From Streptomyces sporangiiformans (GTDB lineage Bacteria > Actinomycetota > Actinomycetes > Streptomycetales > Streptomycetaceae), in NCBI RefSeq assembly GCF_005768555.2, contig NZ_VCHX02000168.1:1-64000 (forward strand): DNA of 64,000 nt, written 5' to 3'. Both the position numbers and the translations under genes were made by a program. Under the pieces are notes generated by a model, which saw nothing but the letters and a program-made list of their open reading frames with translations, was not told the origin of the DNA and made no database searches. Shown piece by piece: positions 23,394 through 30,908 of this stretch. Each line of letters begins with the position of its first letter. The stretch's first letter is position 1.

Positions 23394-24500
23394 TCAGGCC
23401 GCGGTGTAGCCGAGCTGACGCCTGATGTACGGGGTCATGAGGGTCTTCGCCTTGGCGAGGGTGGTGGTGCGGTTGCCGAGGACCGCGGTCTCGCCCCCCG
23501 GCACGGGCAGCACCGTCAGTCCGTTGGCCGGGCCGAAGGGCACGATGATCGGGGTGCGGTGGATCGGCCGGTAGAAGCGGGGCTCCTTGCGGTGCTTGCC
23601 TGAACTGTGCAGGTACGCGCGGATGTTGTGGGCGGCGAGGTCCGCCTGGGCGATCGCGACGGGTGTGATCTTGAGCTCGGTGACGTCGTTCACGTCGCCG
23701 ACCGCGAAGACGTCCAGCCGCCCCTCGACCCGGAGCATCCGGTCGACTCTCACGTGCCCGGCACGGTTCAGCCAGTCGCTGTGCCCGGCCAGCCGCAGCC
23801 AGAGTGTGTTGGGCGTGGTACCGGTCGCCCAGAAGGAGAGGTCGGCGTCGATGACGCTGCCGCGGGCGTCGCGATAGGTGCCGAAGTCGTTGCCGGGGGA
23901 CATGAAGGAGTCGAGCCGCACCTCCACGCCGTGGGACTCCAGCCAGGCGCGGGCCTTGTGCCCGGCCCGCGCGCTCCCCGTGTTGTCGAGGAGCGCCGAA
24001 CCGGAGTGGGCCAGCGTCACCCGGGCGTCCGGCCGTGCCAGGCGGATCTCGGCGCTGAGCTCGACGCCGGAGGGGCCGCCGCCGACGACCAGGACCTGAT
24101 CGGCAGTGGCGATCTTCTGCTGGTGCGCGGCGAACGACTTGGCCGCCTCCTCGGTGGTGGTGCCGGTGAAGCGGGCCGGTTCGGGGTAGTCGGCGCCGGT
24201 GGCGATCACCAACACGTCGTACGGCAGCCGCTCGCCGGTGGCGAGCATCACCTGCCGCTCGGTGGTGTCGATGCGAACCGCTTTGCCCACGGCCACGCGA
24301 CCATTGCGCAGCAGCCGGTCGTATGGAATGAAGGGGGTGGCCGTCCAATCCGCGTGCACGCCGGCGCGCAGGGAGGCGATGCGATGGAAGAAGACCTCCT
24401 TGCGGTCCACTAGCGTGACCCGTGCCATCCCGTCCAGTCGTTTCGCCAGACGGACGCCCGCGTAGCCGCCGCCGATCACTACTACATCGCCGTCACGCAC
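23394..24500 (-). CDS. NDH-2/AIFM2-like FAD-dependent NAD(P)H oxidoreductase
   Basis: A 368-residue pyridine-nucleotide-disulfide-fold flavoprotein lacking the redox-active cysteine pair, typical of type II NADH dehydrogenases and AMID/AIFM2 proteins. The FAD loop is VVVIGGGYAGVRLAKRL at the N-terminus. ATGADYPEP is the standard middle motif. The NAD(P)H loop is VLVVGGGPSGVELSAEI near residue 145. The second FAD motif is DVFAVGDVNDV near 270. It likely moves electrons from NAD(P)H to quinone at the membrane surface. The GTG at 24500 is favoured because AGGAGA is five bases upstream; the ATG at 24506 would be too close. An AT-rich dyad at 24594-24605 lies about 95 bases upstream. Confidence 0.85.
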   Translation of the reverse strand: MRDGDVVVIGGGYAGVRLAKRLDGMARVTLVDRKEVFFHRIASLRAGVHADWTATPFIPYDRLLRNGRVAVGKAVRIDTTERQVMLATGERLPYDVLVIATGADYPEPARFTGTTTEEAAKSFAAHQQKIATADQVLVVGGGPSGVELSAEIRLARPDARVTLAHSGSALLDNTGSARAGHKARAWLESHGVEVRLDSFMSPGNDFGTYRDARGSVIDADLSFWATGTTPNTLWLRLAGHSDWLNRAGHVRVDRMLRVEGRLDVFAVGDVNDVTELKITPVAIAQADLAAHNIRAYLHSSGKHRKEPRFYRPIHRTPIIVPFGPANGLTVLPVPGGETAVLGNRTTTLAKAKTLMTPYIRRQLGYTAA

Positions 24501-24593
24501 ACTCATTCTCCTGTGCCTTGTGGGGGGTGCGAGTGCCGCGGCGGCTGAGCCGCTCCCGGCCTCTCGAATGCCGGGGAGCGTAACGCTTGAAAC

Positions 24594-24605
24594 CTAAAGT
24601 TTTAG
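24594..24605 (-). promoter_or_regulatory. AT-rich dyad upstream of the NDH-2-like gene
   Basis: CTAAA-GT-TTTAG is a short perfect dyad inside an unusually AT-rich 25-base island. It is in the promoter region of the flavoprotein gene. A MarR- or TetR-type regulator site is plausible but unproven. Confidence 0.35.
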
Positions 24606-24687
24606 CCGCGACTTCGTGTGGGTCCTGTGAAGTGACGGCGCGGACAGGCCTCCATGGGCCAGGGGCTTTGCCCGGTCACTCCCGCCG

Positions 24688-25458
24688 TCAGGCGGAAGGC
24701 GCCCCCGTGAGGACCTCCACCTGGCCGGTGTCGAGCGAGTAGTAGGCGCTGACCACGGCCAAGTCACCCTTCTTCACCAGCGGGCCGAGGTCTTGGTTCG
24801 CCCGCAGCTCGGCGGAGGTCTGCTTGACGTGGATGCGGATCATCGCGTCGACCGGGTCCTTGGCCTTCTCCTTGACCGTCTCCTCGTACGCCGGCCGCAG
24901 GGCGTCGGCGATCGCCTGCAGGTTGCCGGGCAACTCCTTGCCGTCACGCATCGCTTCGTACGCCGCCTTGACGGCGCCGCAGCGCTGATGCCCGAGCACG
25001 ACGATCAGCGGGGTCCCCGACGTCATGGGCCCGTACTCGACGGAACCGGTGACCACCGGTCCGACCACCTGGCCACCGGTGCGCATCACGAACAGGTCGC
25101 CGAGCCCGGTGTCGAAGAGCAGCTCGGGCGGCACCCGGGAGTCGATGCACGAGAGGATCACGCCGAAGGGATTCTGCTCCTCGGCGACGAACTCGCGTCG
25201 GCGGGGGTCCCGGTCGGGGTGCTGGAGAGTCCCGTCCACCCACCGCTTGTTGCCGTCCATGAGCCGCGCGAAGGCCGCCCAGGGCGAGTCCGGTCGCGGG
25301 CCCGCGGAGGGTGAGGGCGTCTTCGCCGCCCCCGCGGGCGCCGTCTTCTGCGTCTCGGCGCCGTCCGACTTCGACGAACAGCCGGTGAGCAGGGCCGCGG
25401 TGGCCGCCAGCCCGCCGGTGAGTATGGCCCTGCGCTGCGGTGGCACAGCACTACGCAT
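24688..25458 (-). CDS. Exported beta-class carbonic anhydrase (lipoprotein)
   Basis: A 256-residue protein with a twin-arginine-like N-region (QRRAILTGGLAATAALLTGC) ending in the lipobox LLTGC near residue 27, so it is probably a Tat-exported lipoprotein. A Ser/Pro/Ala linker leads to a complete beta-carbonic anhydrase domain. The first zinc cysteine with its Asp-Arg dyad is in ILSCIDSRVPPE, and the other ligands, His and Cys, are in VLGHQRCGAVKAA. It interconverts CO2 and bicarbonate outside the membrane. Beta-CAs are more often cytoplasmic, so the anchor is notable. The ATG at 25458 has AAGGGG upstream at good distance. Confidence 0.9.
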   Translation of the reverse strand: MRSAVPPQRRAILTGGLAATAALLTGCSSKSDGAETQKTAPAGAAKTPSPSAGPRPDSPWAAFARLMDGNKRWVDGTLQHPDRDPRRREFVAEEQNPFGVILSCIDSRVPPELLFDTGLGDLFVMRTGGQVVGPVVTGSVEYGPMTSGTPLIVVLGHQRCGAVKAAYEAMRDGKELPGNLQAIADALRPAYEETVKEKAKDPVDAMIRIHVKQTSAELRANQDLGPLVKKGDLAVVSAYYSLDTGQVEVLTGAPSA

Positions 25459-25521
25459 GAATCATTCCCCTTCGGTCTCGTGCAGGATTCGCCCGAGGCG
25501 TCGAGTGCGACGACTCGCCGG

Positions 25522-25544
25522 CCCGCTCTCCCGGGGAGAGCGGG
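25522..25544. terminator. Hairpin between the beta-propeller and carbonic anhydrase genes
   Basis: CCCGCTCTCCC and GGGAGAGCGGG form an 11-bp perfect stem around a single base. It lies 115 bases downstream of the beta-propeller stop and 64 upstream of the carbonic anhydrase start; both genes are on the minus strand. It can end the first transcript or act as leader structure for the second. Confidence 0.5.
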
Positions 25545-25636
25545 TGGTGCCACTGTGGCGAGAGGTCGGTTAGCGCCCGTACAGCGCTGATGAAGCGCGG
25601 GAGAAGCGCCGATCCAAAACACGAAGGGGCCATGCG

Positions 25637-25655
25637 ATGTGACGTCGCGTCACAT
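25637..25655. promoter_or_regulatory. Perfect 19-bp palindrome
   Basis: ATGTGACG-TCG-CGTCACAT is an exact dyad of two 8-base arms. It lies just beyond the beta-propeller gene stop (25659) and about 180 bases upstream of the carbonic anhydrase start. The TGTGAC/GTCACA arms resemble CRP/FNR-family half sites but the spacing is one base long. Either an operator or part of a terminator. Confidence 0.45.
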
Positions 25656-25658
25656 GAC

Positions 25659-26618
25659 TCAGAGAGAGACAGCCACCCCGTTGAACGTGGTGTCGGGTGT
25701 CTGAGGGCTGGTGAAGCGGGCGTTGACGAGGTAGAGGCGGTCGCCCCAGCGGGCGACGGTGGTGGGGACGTCGAAGCGGGGGTCGGTGATCGTGCGGCGC
25801 AGCGTGGCGGAGCGGACCTCGGCGTCGAGGTCGAACACGCTGATGAGGTTCTGCCGGTTCTGCACGACGTACAGCGTCCGGCCGATACGGAGGAGCCCGT
25901 CGCCGAACGCGACATCGTCCGCTCCGTCCAGCGCGATCTCGGTGGCGTGCCCCGTCCGGAGGTCGACGCGGTAGAGCTTGCCCGGCGTGCTGCTGACGAC
26001 GATCAACCCTCGGCCGTCGGGAGTGGAGACGATGCCGTTCGCGTTGTTCACGTCGGGCGTCTGCACCCAGTCGCCGCCGAGCGGCAGGCCGCGGACCTCG
26101 CCCGCGCGCCCGCGCGGTACGCCGTAGAGCACGCTGTCGCGCGAGTCGGTGAACCAGGCGCGGTCGCCGAGCAGGATGACGTCGTTGATGAAGTGCCCCG
26201 TCGCCCCGGTCAGTTGGTACGTCGTCACGAGCCGGCCGGTGCGGGAGTCGACGACCCGCGCGGTTCCTCCGCCGCCTCCGGAGATGTAGAGCAGGCCGTC
26301 GTGGTCCGCCTTCAGCCCGATGGACGCCGTGCCGGTGACGCCCTCGTGGATGACTCCGCCCTCGCCGGTCCGCAGATCGGTGCGGTAGACGGCGCCGTTG
26401 GCCCGCGAGCCCATGTAGGCGTAAGGCTTCCGGCCGATGGTGATCCCCTCGGGGAGGAAACCGTCGGGCAGCGGGAACTCGGTCGGCCAGGTGGCGGCCG
26501 AGGCGGAGGAGGCGGCGGCGTTCGCCGTCCCGGCGCCGCCCGCCACGGCGGTGAGCGCGGTGAGGGCGGCACCGCCGAGAACGGTGCGGCGGGACGGCTG
26601 GGGGTGGCTCCGGGTCAT
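25659..26618 (-). CDS. Tat-exported beta-propeller (SMP-30/gluconolactonase-like) protein
   Basis: A 319-residue secreted protein. The N-terminus is a clear twin-arginine signal (PSRRTVLGGAALTALTAVAGG, cleavage likely after TANAAAS). The remainder repeats a four-stranded blade pattern ending in D-x-R-T-G turns (YRTDLRTGEGGV, RVVDSRTGRLV, YRVDLRTGHATE), giving about six blades as in SMP-30/strictosidine-synthase propellers. The typical calcium residues are plausible at NDVILLGDRAWFTDS and NANGIVSTPDGRGL. Enzymatic role is unknown. The start is supported by GGAGG eight bases upstream. The promoter region holds a perfect 16-bp palindrome and a 9-bp periodic GTTC pattern. Confidence 0.8.
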   Translation of the reverse strand: MTRSHPQPSRRTVLGGAALTALTAVAGGAGTANAAASSASAATWPTEFPLPDGFLPEGITIGRKPYAYMGSRANGAVYRTDLRTGEGGVIHEGVTGTASIGLKADHDGLLYISGGGGGTARVVDSRTGRLVTTYQLTGATGHFINDVILLGDRAWFTDSRDSVLYGVPRGRAGEVRGLPLGGDWVQTPDVNNANGIVSTPDGRGLIVVSSTPGKLYRVDLRTGHATEIALDGADDVAFGDGLLRIGRTLYVVQNRQNLISVFDLDAEVRSATLRRTITDPRFDVPTTVARWGDRLYLVNARFTSPQTPDTTFNGVAVSL

Positions 26619-26670
26619 GGTTCCAGACCTCCGGGACGAGAGTTGGGGGCGGAGCTTTGCGACCTCATTA

Positions 26671-26712
26671 ACCCAGCGAACCGTGAGAACTCCATGAACT
26701 TCGCGCGAAGTT
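26671..26712 (-). promoter_or_regulatory. Palindrome and GTTC repeats upstream of the beta-propeller gene
   Basis: AACTTCGC-GCGAAGTT (26697-26712) is a perfect 16-bp palindrome. Read on the minus strand, it is followed by GTTC words at 9-base intervals, the fourth being GTTA. The block lies 55-95 bases upstream of the start codon. The period is 9, not the 11 of PhoP boxes, so PhoP control is not claimed. Confidence 0.4.
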
Positions 26713-26795
26713 GGCCGAGTTCGGCTTCAGGCATCAACTCGTCGGGGAATTCCTCCTGTTGGCTCCGCCTGGGGCGGCCCGCTGTCCGGTCCGGA

Positions 26796-27854
26796 CTACT
26801 CCCCGCCGCCGAGCCGTAACAGCACCTTGCTGCTCCCGCTCGCCGGGTCAGCGGCGACGGAGAGGGCCTCGTGCGCCGCCGCGAGGGGGAAGCGATGGGT
26901 GATGAGGGGGGACACGTCGAGGCCCTCGCGCATCGCGCGCAGTGCGTCGTCGATCTCCTCGACGAAGCGGTAGGAGCCGATCCAGGTGATCTCCCGGGTC
27001 ACCAGATCGCCGAGGGCGGCGGAGACGGCCGCCCCGGGCAGGTTGCCGACCTGGACGATCGTGCCGCCTCGCGCGGTGGACCGCAGGACGGGGCCGAGGG
27101 CGGCAGGGGCACCTGACGCCTCGAAGGCCACTTCCACGTCCGTGGGCAGGACCTCGCCCGCGGCGATGTCGACCGTCTCGTCCGCGCCCATCGCCCGGGC
27201 GACCGCGAGCGACGGCGCCGACAGGTCCGCCGCGATCACCGCCGCCGCCCCGCCGTACTTCGCCGCCGCCACGACCAGCGAACCGATCGGGCCCGCGCCG
27301 TTGACCAACACGGTCCTGCCGCGCAGGTCACCGGCCCGGTGCACCGCGTGCATGGCCACGGCCAACGGCTCGGCGAGGGCGCCGTGTTCGGTGCTCACGC
27401 CCTCCGGGAGCGGGCGTATCCGGTCCGCGCGGACGACCCGGTACTCGCTGAACCCCCCGTCGGTGTGCGGGTCGAAGGCGGCCGAGCCGAAGTAGCGGAC
27501 CTCGGGGCAGAGGTTCGTACGGCCGGCTATGCGGTCGGGAAGGCGGCCGTCGCCGACGGGTTCGGCGGGATGGACCGTGGCCGGCTGCCCGGTCTCCAGG
27601 CCGCCGGCTCCCGCGCCCACCGCGGCGATGCGACCGGCGACCTCGTGCCCGAGGACCAGGGGGTGCCTGAGGGCGGCCGTCCCGGACGCCCCGTGCTTCC
27701 AGTAGGCGACGTCGGAGCCGCAGATCCCGCCCCACTCCATGGCGAGGAGGACCTCGCCCTCCCCCGGTACGGGACAGGGGCGTACGTCGACCCGGACGTC
27801 CTTAGGGCCGTGGACGACGACCGCCCGCATGGTGCGGCCCGCCTCCGGTGTCAT
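26796..27854 (-). CDS. L-idonate 5-dehydrogenase-like zinc MDR
   Basis: A 352-residue medium-chain dehydrogenase closest to IdnD-type enzymes. ICGSDVAYWKHGASG carries the catalytic-zinc cysteine. LVLGHEVAGRIAAVG carries the histidine-glutamate pair. VRYFGSAAFDPHTDGGFSEY is the idonate/sorbitol dehydrogenase signature. The Rossmann loop is VLVNGAGPIGSLVVAAAKYGG near 180. Notably, the lobe that normally holds the structural zinc (four cysteines) reads HPAEPVGDGRLPDRIAGRTNLC: only one cysteine remains. It starts at 27854, overlapping the transporter stop in ATGA, so it is translated with it. In context it oxidises a hexonate (idonate or gulonate) to a keto acid. Confidence 0.82.
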   Translation of the reverse strand: MTPEAGRTMRAVVVHGPKDVRVDVRPCPVPGEGEVLLAMEWGGICGSDVAYWKHGASGTAALRHPLVLGHEVAGRIAAVGAGAGGLETGQPATVHPAEPVGDGRLPDRIAGRTNLCPEVRYFGSAAFDPHTDGGFSEYRVVRADRIRPLPEGVSTEHGALAEPLAVAMHAVHRAGDLRGRTVLVNGAGPIGSLVVAAAKYGGAAAVIAADLSAPSLAVARAMGADETVDIAAGEVLPTDVEVAFEASGAPAALGPVLRSTARGGTIVQVGNLPGAAVSAALGDLVTREITWIGSYRFVEEIDDALRAMREGLDVSPLITHRFPLAAAHEALSVAADPASGSSKVLLRLGGGE

Positions 27855-29269
27855 ACCGCGTCCTCCAGCCGGACCAGGTCCCGTCCACGGGTCTCGGGAG
27901 CGAGGAGCGCGGAGGCCAGGGTGATCAGCGAGTAGACGACGAGCATCGCGGCGATCGGCCACCAGCTTCCGGTGACGGCGGTGAGCGTCGCCGCGAGGAC
28001 CGGGCCGATCGCCGTGGCGAGGATGCCGCCGATCTCTTTGGCCAGCGCCAGCTGGGTGAAGCGGGTCCGGGAGCCGAACAGCTCGGCCATCGCGACGCTC
28101 TCCAGCGAGAACAGGCCCAGGACACCGATGTTGAGGCCGAGGACCATACCGAGCGTCAGCGCGAACGTGCTGTCGGACGTGACGAGCAGCATCATCGGGA
28201 AGGCGAAGGCGATGGTCAGCAGGGAGAGGCCGATGTACATCGGACGGCGGCCGAAACGGTCGCCGAGCAGGCCGATGAGGGGCACGGTGGCGAAACCCAG
28301 CAAGGAGCCGTACACGATGGCGCTGGTCGGGACGGACTTCTCGGCGTCCAGCGTGGAGGCGATGTAACCGACGAGGAAGGTCTGGATCAGGCCCGAGTTG
28401 CCGGCCTGACCGAACCGCAGCCCGAGGGCGAGGAAGAACGCCTTGCCCTTGCGCTGCCGGATCCCGGCCTCCAGAACGCTCTCGCGCTTCTCGTCGGCCT
28501 TCTCCTGGGACTTCTGGACCGGCGTCCCCTCGATGACCTGCTCGATCTCGGTACGGGTCATCGCGACCCCGTCCACGACGTCGGCCCGCTCCTCGAAGAC
28601 GGGGCTCTCCTTGAGGTTCCGGCGCAGCCAGACCGCGAAGAGCATGAGCAGGAAGCTCAGCAGGAACGGCAGACGCCATCCCCAGGCGAGCAGCTGCTCG
28701 TCGCTGAGGGTGGCGAGCAGGATCGCCCACAGGCCGGACGCGGCCAGCGTGCCGGAGTTGGTGCCGAGCGACACCAGCGAGGAGATCAGGCCGCGGCGGG
28801 GGACGGGGGCGTACTCGGCGAGCATGACGGTGGCCCCGGCGATCTCAGCGCCGGCGCCGAAGCCCTGGATGAGACGGAGCACGACCAGCAGCACCGGGGC
28901 GAGGATGCCGATCGTCGCGTACGTCGGCAGGACGCCGATCAGCGTGGTCGACGCGCCCATCAGCAGGATCGTCAGGAACAGCACCTTCTTGCGGCCGATG
29001 CGGTCACCCATCCGCCCGAAGTAGACGGCGCCGGCGAGCCGGGCGACGTATCCGACGCCGTACGTCGCCATCGCGGCGATCAGCCCGATCGCCGGGCTGA
29101 CGTCGGGGAAGAAGATCTTGTTGAAGACGATGGCCGCGGCCAGGGAGTACAGCTGGAAGTCCATGAACTCCATCGCCGTACCGAGCCAGCCGGAGGCGGC
29201 TGCCCTGGTGAGGTCGCGTGTCGTCCTCCTCACGGCGGTCTCTGGCTCCGCCGTCCTGCTGTCCGACAT
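27851..29269 (-). CDS. MFS metabolite:H+ symporter (MHS family)
   Basis: A 472-residue 12-TM major-facilitator protein. The MHS signatures are present: GWLGTAMEFMDFQLYSLAAAI in TM1, GRMGDRIGRKKVLFLTILLMG between TM2 and TM3, RLIQGFGAGAEIAGATVMLAEYAP in TM4, and the cytoplasmic central loop with NLKESPVFEER. A charged segment of ~35 residues (QVIEGTPVQKSQEKADEKRES) extends that loop. It should import a carboxylate or sugar acid with protons. Being third in the manD operon, the substrate is most likely a hexuronate/hexonate such as fructuronate, mannonate or idonate. Good GGAG ribosome site six bases before the ATG. Confidence 0.87.
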   Translation of the reverse strand: MSDSRTAEPETAVRRTTRDLTRAAASGWLGTAMEFMDFQLYSLAAAIVFNKIFFPDVSPAIGLIAAMATYGVGYVARLAGAVYFGRMGDRIGRKKVLFLTILLMGASTTLIGVLPTYATIGILAPVLLVVLRLIQGFGAGAEIAGATVMLAEYAPVPRRGLISSLVSLGTNSGTLAASGLWAILLATLSDEQLLAWGWRLPFLLSFLLMLFAVWLRRNLKESPVFEERADVVDGVAMTRTEIEQVIEGTPVQKSQEKADEKRESVLEAGIRQRKGKAFFLALGLRFGQAGNSGLIQTFLVGYIASTLDAEKSVPTSAIVYGSLLGFATVPLIGLLGDRFGRRPMYIGLSLLTIAFAFPMMLLVTSDSTFALTLGMVLGLNIGVLGLFSLESVAMAELFGSRTRFTQLALAKEIGGILATAIGPVLAATLTAVTGSWWPIAAMLVVYSLITLASALLAPETRGRDLVRLEDAV

Positions 29270-29355
29270 GGTGAACTCCGTTGTTCGGGGCGGTACTTGG
29301 GGAGGGGGATGTGGGGATGTGGGATGCGGGGAGGTGAGCTGGGGAGGTGGGGACG

Positions 29356-30903
29356 TCAGATCTCGATGCGGCCGGCCCGCAGGGCGGGCAGCCGCGCGGC
29401 GACGGCGGTGACGAGCGTGCCGTCCTCCGCCAGATCAGCGGCGCCGAGGACACGGAGCAGACGTCGCACCGTGGCCTTGGAGTCTCCGGCCTTGGAGTCT
29501 TCGCCCTTGGCGTCTTCGCCCTCGGGGCCTTCCGGTAACCGGCCCCAGCAGGAGGCGAGTTCGGTGGCGGCAGGGTCGGTCGTGCCGAACAGCTGGCCGC
29601 CGTCCGCTGCGGGGCGGGTCGCGTTCGCCCAGGCCGCGAGGGCCAGTTCGAGCACCGGAGCCGACGCGGCGGCCGCGCGCAGCGAGCGGAGTGCGTCGAG
29701 CCACCGTTCCGGCACCTTCAGGGAACCGTCGCAGCCGATCTGCCGGAGCAGGTGCCGCATGCCGGGGTTGGCGAACCGCTCGACCAGGTCGCCCGCGTAC
29801 GCCGCCGGGTCCGGGCCGCCCGGCGGCAGGGTCGGCGCGACCTCGGCGCACAGCGCTTCGACCAGCCGCTCGCCCCAGCCAGCCGCCATGGTGTCGGCGA
29901 TGGTCGTACAACCGGCCGCGACGCCGAGGTAGGCCAGGGCCGAGTGGGAGCCGTTGAGCATCCGCAGCTTGGTGAGCTGGTACGGCACGACGTCGGGGAC
30001 GAACAGGGCGCCGTCGAGCTCCCACCGGGGGCGCGGTCCGGCGAAGGAGTCCTCCAGGACCCAACTCCGGTACGGCTCCCCGACGACCGGCATCCGGTCG
30101 CGTACGCCGAGCGCGGTGTGAGCCGCCGCCCGGTCGGCCTCGGTGGTCGCGGGCACGATGCGGTCGACGACCGTCGCGGGGAAGGCGACGGAGTCGGTCA
30201 TCCAGTCGAGCACCGCTTGGCGGTCGGGCCAGGACGAGGCCGCCACGAAGCCGCGGACGACCGTCTCGAGCGCGGCGCCGTTGGCCGCCATGTTGTCGCA
30301 GGACACGACGGTGAGCGGGGCGCCGCCGGAGCGCATCCGCGCGGCGAGCCCGGCGGCGATCCGCCCGATCACCGTGACGGTGCTTCCGGCGTCGCCGCTC
30401 CCGCCGGAGGAGCTCCCGCAGGCGGCGAGGTCCGCGGCGATCCCCGGTGCCGTGAGGTCCAGCCGTCCGGTGTCGGGGCGGCGGTGGTAGCCCTTCTCCG
30501 TGATCGTCAGGGTCAGCACCGTGACGTCGGGAGAGGCGAGGAGTGCGTCGACGCGCGCGGTGTCCGGGCCCAGCCCCAGGGCCTCGACGACCGACCCGAC
30601 CGCGCGGGTGACCGTGCCCGCGGGGCGGCGCTCGGTCAGCGAGTAGAGGCAGTCCTGGGCGCGCAGGGCGGTGACCGCGTCGACGGAGCGCGGGGCGACG
30701 GCGGCGATGCCCCACGGCTCGCCGGAGCGGGCGGCGGCGTGCTCGGTGTAGACGGCCTGGTGTGCGCGGTGGAAGGCGCCGAGGCCGAAGTGGACGACGC
30801 GGGGCCGCAGTTCACGGGGGTCGACGGCCGGGCGCCGCTCCGCCGCGAGTCCGCCGAGCGCCGCGAGGTTCAACCAGGGCGGAGGCGTCGAAGTGTCGGT
30901 CAC
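29356..30903 (-). CDS. Mannitol dehydrogenase family protein, probable D-mannonate oxidoreductase (fructuronate reductase)
   Basis: A 515-residue long-chain polyol dehydrogenase. The Rossmann entry is RVVHFGLGAFHRAHQAVY near residue 35. SCDNMAANG is a family motif. The catalytic signature K-x5-N-x2-H is seen as KLRMLNGSHSALAYLG, with VPDVVPYQLTKLRML before it. The start is GTG at 30903, five bases beyond the manD stop, so the genes are coupled. With ManD alongside, reduction of D-fructuronate to D-mannonate (UxuB reaction) is the likely role, mannitol or arabinitol oxidation the alternative. The near-C-terminal segment carries a short Glu/Asp/Lys repeat (GEDAKGEDSKAGDSKA), encoded by a small DNA repeat, that ordinary members lack. 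Confidence 0.83.
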   Translation of the reverse strand: MTDTSTPPPWLNLAALGGLAAERRPAVDPRELRPRVVHFGLGAFHRAHQAVYTEHAAARSGEPWGIAAVAPRSVDAVTALRAQDCLYSLTERRPAGTVTRAVGSVVEALGLGPDTARVDALLASPDVTVLTLTITEKGYHRRPDTGRLDLTAPGIAADLAACGSSSGGSGDAGSTVTVIGRIAAGLAARMRSGGAPLTVVSCDNMAANGAALETVVRGFVAASSWPDRQAVLDWMTDSVAFPATVVDRIVPATTEADRAAAHTALGVRDRMPVVGEPYRSWVLEDSFAGPRPRWELDGALFVPDVVPYQLTKLRMLNGSHSALAYLGVAAGCTTIADTMAAGWGERLVEALCAEVAPTLPPGGPDPAAYAGDLVERFANPGMRHLLRQIGCDGSLKVPERWLDALRSLRAAAASAPVLELALAAWANATRPAADGGQLFGTTDPAATELASCWGRLPEGPEGEDAKGEDSKAGDSKATVRRLLRVLGAADLAEDGTLVTAVAARLPALRAGRIEI

Positions 30904-30908
30904 GGCGC

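Noticed and set aside
26661..26705. PHO box (PhoP-binding site)
   Set aside because: GTTC words are spaced 9 bases, not 11, and the GTTCACC core is not kept.
27855..28730. Long in-frame extension upstream of the idonate-type dehydrogenase, up to 28730
   Set aside because: It reads through the transporter gene in another frame; the ATG at 27854 in the ATGA overlap begins the conserved enzyme.
27848..29932. 694-codon plus-strand open frame rich in Gln, Glu, Asp and Arg
   Set aside because: Antisense to the MHS transporter and dehydrogenase; the charged composition is the mirror of membrane-helix codons.
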